From the NCBI RefSeq assembly GCF_003966155.1, contig NZ_RXNS01000004.1, positions 1 through 64,000 of the forward strand: a DNA stretch of 64,000 nt, given 5' to 3'. Source of the DNA: Halomonas nitroreducens. GTDB lineage: Bacteria; Pseudomonadota; Gammaproteobacteria; Pseudomonadales; Halomonadaceae. Below the pieces are notes generated by a model. It was not told where the DNA came from. It saw only the letters and a program-made list of their open reading frames with translations, and searched no databases. A program made the position numbers and the translations under genes. Below, piece after piece: positions 60,959 through 64,000 of this stretch (within the stretch, counting starts at the first letter, position 1; every line of letters starts with the position of its first letter).

Positions 60959-61450
60959 ATGGCCAACAAGAAAGGCAAGGGCAAGGGTCCCGGCAACAAC
61001 GTCATCGCCCTGAACAAGAAGGCTCGCTTCGAGTACCACATCGACGAGACCTTCGAGGCCGGCCTGGCGCTGGCCGGCTGGGAGGTGAAGAGCATGCGGG
61101 CCGGCAAGGCGCAGCTCACCGACACCTACATCCTGGTCAAGAACGGCGAGGCCTGGCTGCTCGGCAGCCATATCACGCCGCTCAACACCGCCAGCACCCA
61201 CGAGGTGGCCGACCCGACCCGGACCCGCAAGCTGCTGCTGCACCGCAAGGAAATCGCCAGGATCTTCTCGCGTACCCAGGACAAGGGGCACACCTGCGTG
61301 CCGCTCAAGATCTACTGGAAAGGCAACCTGGTGAAGTGCGAGCTGGCGCTGGTGACCGGCAAGAAGCTGCACGACAAGCGCGCCACCGAGAAGGATCGCG
61401 ACTGGCAGCGGCAGAAGGGCCGGATCATGCGCGAACAAAACAAGGGATGA
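60959..61450 (+). CDS. smpB: SsrA-binding protein SmpB
   Basis: Binds tmRNA and brings it to stalled ribosomes in trans-translation. The 163-residue protein has [41 protein letters not shown], read in parts from residue 18; [11 protein letters not shown] is near 74, [10 protein letters not shown] near 94 and the basic tail [20 protein letters not shown] that enters the mRNA channel. The ATG after GAGGTTCC was chosen over an upstream extension. Divergent from ratA and directly upstream of ssrA. Confidence 0.97.
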   Translation: MANKKGKGKGPGNNVIALNKKARFEYHIDETFEAGLALAGWEVKSMRAGKAQLTDTYILVKNGEAWLLGSHITPLNTASTHEVADPTRTRKLLLHRKEIARIFSRTQDKGHTCVPLKIYWKGNLVKCELALVTGKKLHDKRATEKDRDWQRQKGRIMREQNKG

Positions 61451-61451
61451 G

Positions 61452-61481
61452 GTGTCACAATATCGGCCATCCTGATAAGAT
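61452..61481 (+). promoter_or_regulatory. Candidate sigma-70 promoter of ssrA
   Basis: GTGTCA (61452-61457) and TAAGAT (61476-61481) are 18 nt apart and end 11 nt before the mature tmRNA 5' end. The fit is moderate. Confidence 0.45.
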
Positions 61482-61492
61482 GGCGGTGTAAC

Positions 61493-61872
61493 GGGGGCGA
61501 CATGGTTTCGACGCCGATGACAACCCCTGAGGTGCATGCCGAGAGCGTGATGTATCTCGTAAATCCAACATCACGATTAAATAGTCGCAAACGACGACAA
61601 CTACGCTCAGGGCGCGCTGGCAGCCTAAAGACTGCTAGCTTCTAGCCCGGCCCGAACGCGATGTGCCCATTCATCGCCGACGGGATACGAGCCAAGACTG
61701 ATGGGATCGCGGCTGGCTTCGTCCTCGCGTCAGCCGTTAAAACTTAGAGGAATCGCGTCGCTGGATCCTGCCCGTCGGAGCCAGAGGCGTTAAAGCAAAT
61801 GACGGAACTAAGCATGTAGAGCCAATGGGCGAGTGTCGGCGGACGCGGGTTCAATTCCCGCCGCCTCCACCA
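61493..61872 (+). ncRNA. ssrA: Transfer-messenger RNA
   Basis: A 380-nt tmRNA. The 5' GGGGGCG pairs with the 3' CGCCTCC before ACCA to form the acceptor stem, and the T-arm reads GGGTTCAATTCCC. The tag frame runs from the GCA resume codon at 61587 to TAA at 61626-61628 and gives ANDDNYAQGALAA, 13 residues ending in the LAA degron. It lies 42 nt after smpB, its protein partner. Confidence 0.97.
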
Positions 61873-61883
61873 AACAAGTCGAC

Positions 61884-61917
61884 GAGAGAAGCACCCTGCG
61901 GGGTGCTTCTCTCGTTT
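61884..61917 (+). terminator. Terminator after ssrA
   Basis: A perfect 13-bp stem GAGAGAAGCACCC/GGGTGCTTCTCTC with a 4-nt loop begins 11 nt after the tmRNA CCA; the tail is GTTTGT. Confidence 0.85.
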
Positions 61918-62123
61918 GTGCAGGAGCGCTTTGCCGACCCATGTCGGCGCTTTCTCGACGATCAGGGGTTACCTCCCGCCGCCCCCACCCGACGGTCGCC
62001 GGGATCACGGCCACCCGGCATCCGCGCCGCCTCCCGCTACGGACCAATGGGCCATGAGATTGGCCTTCCGACGACTCCCCACCCGATAATGAGCCCAGTC
62101 ACCCACCCAGACGCCGAGGCCCC

Positions 62124-62873
62124 ATGTCCAGTGCCGCGCTCCTACCCGCGATTCCCCAGCATGCCGAACCCGACTGGGCGGCGGTTGGCCGCCTGCCCAT
62201 CGCCGGCAGCGACGAACCCCTGGTGCCGGTAAGCCTGGCGCCGCCGCCGCTCAAGGCCTATCCGGCCTATGCGCGACTCGGTATTCCCGGCGCGGTGAAC
62301 GACTGCCATGTGCGCGAGACGGTCTATCGCCGCCTGCTCGCCGTGGCCCGGGCGCTGCCGGACGGGCTGACCCTGCTGGTGCTGGACGGCTGGCGCCCCT
62401 GGCGGGTGCAGCAGTACCTGTTCGAGACGCTCCAGGACATCCTCCACGAGCATCACCCCGAGCTGCCCCCCGGCGAGCTCGACGCCCGCACCCGGGAGTT
62501 CGTGGCCGAGCCGAGCCGCGCCCCCGACCGCCCCAGCCCTCACCTCACCGGTGGCGCCGTGGACGTCACCCTGTGCGATGCCGACGGCCTGCCCCTGGAC
62601 ATGGGCACGCTGTTCGACGAGGCCGTACCGGCCTCCCACACCGCCGCCCTCGAGGCGCTGGCCACCCCCGACGAGCGGCAGCGGCGGGCTCGTGACAACC
62701 GCCGCCGGCTCTATCACACCATGCGGGCCGAGGGCTTCACCAACCTGCCCAGCGAGTGGTGGCACTTCGACCTCGGCGACCAGCTGTGGGCCCACTATGG
62801 CGACCACGGCGTGGCGCACTACGGCCCGGCGGAGCTGGACACCATCGAGCACCGTTGGCGTCGCCAGCTCTGA
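62124..62873 (+). CDS. D-alanyl-D-alanine dipeptidase (VanX/DdpX-like)
   Basis: Zinc peptidase of family M15D that hydrolyses D-Ala-D-Ala. The 249-residue protein has the substrate arginine in VLDGWRPWRVQQYL near residue 90, the zinc motif SPHLTGGAVDVTL (H and D ligands) near 138 and the catalytic Glu with third His in SEWWHFDLGD near 212. There is no signal peptide, so it is probably cytoplasmic. No vanH or vanA homologue or oligopeptide permease lies nearby, so recycling of cell-wall D-Ala-D-Ala is more likely than glycopeptide resistance. Confidence 0.9.
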   Translation: MSSAALLPAIPQHAEPDWAAVGRLPIAGSDEPLVPVSLAPPPLKAYPAYARLGIPGAVNDCHVRETVYRRLLAVARALPDGLTLLVLDGWRPWRVQQYLFETLQDILHEHHPELPPGELDARTREFVAEPSRAPDRPSPHLTGGAVDVTLCDADGLPLDMGTLFDEAVPASHTAALEALATPDERQRRARDNRRRLYHTMRAEGFTNLPSEWWHFDLGDQLWAHYGDHGVAHYGPAELDTIEHRWRRQL

Positions 62874-62885
62874 CCCTGAACACGA

Positions 62886-62917
62886 CGACGCCGGGCCACT
62901 GGCGTGGCCCGGCGTCG
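62886..62917. terminator. Hairpin between the dipeptidase and gap genes
   Basis: A perfect 14-bp stem CGACGCCGGGCCAC/GTGGCCCGGCGTCG with a 4-nt loop between convergent stops. U-tracts are absent, so termination may be weak. Confidence 0.6.
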
Positions 62918-62940
62918 CTCGCAGGCAAGCACGGCGCGCA

Positions 62941-63963
62941 TCAGGCGGCGTTGCGTTCGCCGTTGCAGGCGGCCTGCATGGCCAGGGCGGTATCCAGCAT
63001 GCGGTTGGAGAAGCCCCACTCGTTGTCATACCAGGCCATGACCTTGACCAGCTTGCCGTTTACCCGGGTGTGGTTGGCATCGAAGGTGGAGGAGTTGGCG
63101 TCATGGTTGAAGTCGATGGAAACCAGCGGCTGGGCGTTCACCGCGAGTACCGGCGAGGCCGCGGCGGCCTCCGCGACGATGGCATTGATCTCGTCCCTGG
63201 TGGTCTCGCGGCCGGCATTGAAGGTCAGGTCCACCAGCGAGACGTTGATCAGCGGAACGCGCACCGCCAGGCCATCGAAGCGGCCATCCAGCTCCGGCAG
63301 CACCAGGCCTACGGCGGCGGCGGCTCCGGTCTTGGTCGGGATCATCGAGTGGGTCGCGCTGCGGGCCCGGTAGGGATCCTTGTGGTAGACGTCGGAGAGG
63401 TTCTGGTCGTTGGTGTAGGCGTGCACCGTGGTCATCAGGCCATTCTCGATGCCCACCGCCTCGTGCAGCGCCTTGGCCACCGGCGCCAGGCAGTTGGTGG
63501 TGCAGGAGGCGTTGGAGACCACCCTGTGCTCGGGCTTGAGCACGTCCTCGTTGACGCCATAGACCACGGTGGCATCGGCATCGGGGCTGGGCGCGGAGAT
63601 CAGCACACGACCGGCACCGGCCTCGAGATGCTTGCCGGCATCATCGCGCTGGGTGAACAGGCCGGTGCACTCCATCACCAGGTCCACGCCCAGGTCCTTC
63701 CAGGGCAGCCGCACGGGGTCGCGCTCGGAGAGGATCGCAATGCGGTCGCCGTCGACGCTGAGGCTACTCTCGTCGTGATCCACCTGGAAGGGAAAGTGAC
63801 CGTGGACGGTGTCGTGGCGCAGCAGATGGGCATTGAGCGCCGGGTCGCCGAGATCGTTGATGGCGACGACCTGCACGCGATCGCGATACCCCCCCTCGTA
63901 CAGGGCGCGAAACACGTTGCGACCGATGCGACCGAAACCATTGATGGCGATCTTGAGCGTCAT
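62941..63963 (-). CDS. gap: Glyceraldehyde-3-phosphate dehydrogenase, type I
   Basis: NAD-linked oxidation of glyceraldehyde-3-phosphate in glycolysis and its reverse in gluconeogenesis. The 340-residue protein starts [18 protein letters not shown], has the NAD-selecting aspartate in VAINDLGD near residue 34, the catalytic Cys in [18 protein letters not shown] near 155 and [20 protein letters not shown] with the catalytic His near 182. [15 protein letters not shown] is near 315. The HAYTNDQ segment separates it from erythrose-4-phosphate dehydrogenase, which has SAMHDQQ there. The promoter lies at the window edge. Confidence 0.95.
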   Translation of the reverse strand: MTLKIAINGFGRIGRNVFRALYEGGYRDRVQVVAINDLGDPALNAHLLRHDTVHGHFPFQVDHDESSLSVDGDRIAILSERDPVRLPWKDLGVDLVMECTGLFTQRDDAGKHLEAGAGRVLISAPSPDADATVVYGVNEDVLKPEHRVVSNASCTTNCLAPVAKALHEAVGIENGLMTTVHAYTNDQNLSDVYHKDPYRARSATHSMIPTKTGAAAAVGLVLPELDGRFDGLAVRVPLINVSLVDLTFNAGRETTRDEINAIVAEAAAASPVLAVNAQPLVSIDFNHDANSSTFDANHTRVNGKLVKVMAWYDNEWGFSNRMLDTALAMQAACNGERNAA

Positions 63964-64000
63964 GATGTCTTCCTCTCGATCCGGACGTTGCCGTCTTGGG

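Overview
The window is 64 kb of high-GC, gene-dense chromosome from a gammaproteobacterium, most likely Halomonas or another member of the Halomonadaceae. The evidence is the Pseudomonas-like gene order in several blocks, very acidic proteins, a tmRNA tag reading ANDDNYAQGALAA, and the rimP-nusA-infB-rbfA-truB-rpsO-pnp and grpE-dnaK-dnaJ clusters. It is almost entirely core chromosome. No prophage, insertion sequence with a transposase, CRISPR array or rRNA gene is visible.

Layout. 1-9.6 kb: tyrS, anmK, the twitching ATPase genes pilU and pilT (pilT broken by one amber codon), then yggS-proC-yggT-metX-metW and a DUF4426 gene. 9.6-24.1 kb: sfsA, an aminotransferase, dksA-gluQ, a small membrane protein, cbrA-cbrB, a roughly 500-nt non-coding RNA gene, pcnB-folK-panB-panC-panD and a thiolase. 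24.2-41.1 kb, mostly minus strand: an MFS exporter, then pnp, rpsO, truB, rbfA, infB, nusA, rimP, tRNA-fMet, tRNA-Leu, secG, tpiA, glmM, folP, ftsH and rlmE, with yhbY divergent. 41.5-47.6 kb: dapB-carA-carB-greA. 47.7-53.2 kb is the least ordinary part: a Clp1-like kinase/RNase Z-like fusion, a terminal-inverted-repeat element, an EamA transporter, a DUF2218 gene, a CorA-type transporter and a frameshifted HNH endonuclease gene. 53.2-61.9 kb: grpE-dnaK-dnaJ, recN, fur and bamE, rnfH-ratA, smpB and ssrA. The end holds a VanX-like dipeptidase and gap.

The most interesting locus is 17.9-18.65 kb. Between cbrB and pcnB, where Pseudomonas carries crcZ, there is a gene-free stretch with paired TGTTACC/GGTAACA sites, a sigma-54 promoter, seven A-rich CAACAACAA-type blocks, nearly all in hairpin loops, and a strong intrinsic terminator. 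I read it as a CrcZ-like RNA that titrates Hfq/Crc under CbrA/CbrB control. Related TGTTACC/GGTAACA/GTTAC motifs recur upstream of panB, suggesting the regulator may reach the pantothenate genes.

The second highlight is the 643-residue protein joining a Clp1/Grc3-like polynucleotide kinase domain to an RNase Z-like metallo-beta-lactamase domain, a possible one-chain RNA processing or repair enzyme. Other readable regulation includes separate sigma-32-type promoters before grpE and dnaK, a LexA-like box before recN, and many start/stop overlaps implying translational coupling.
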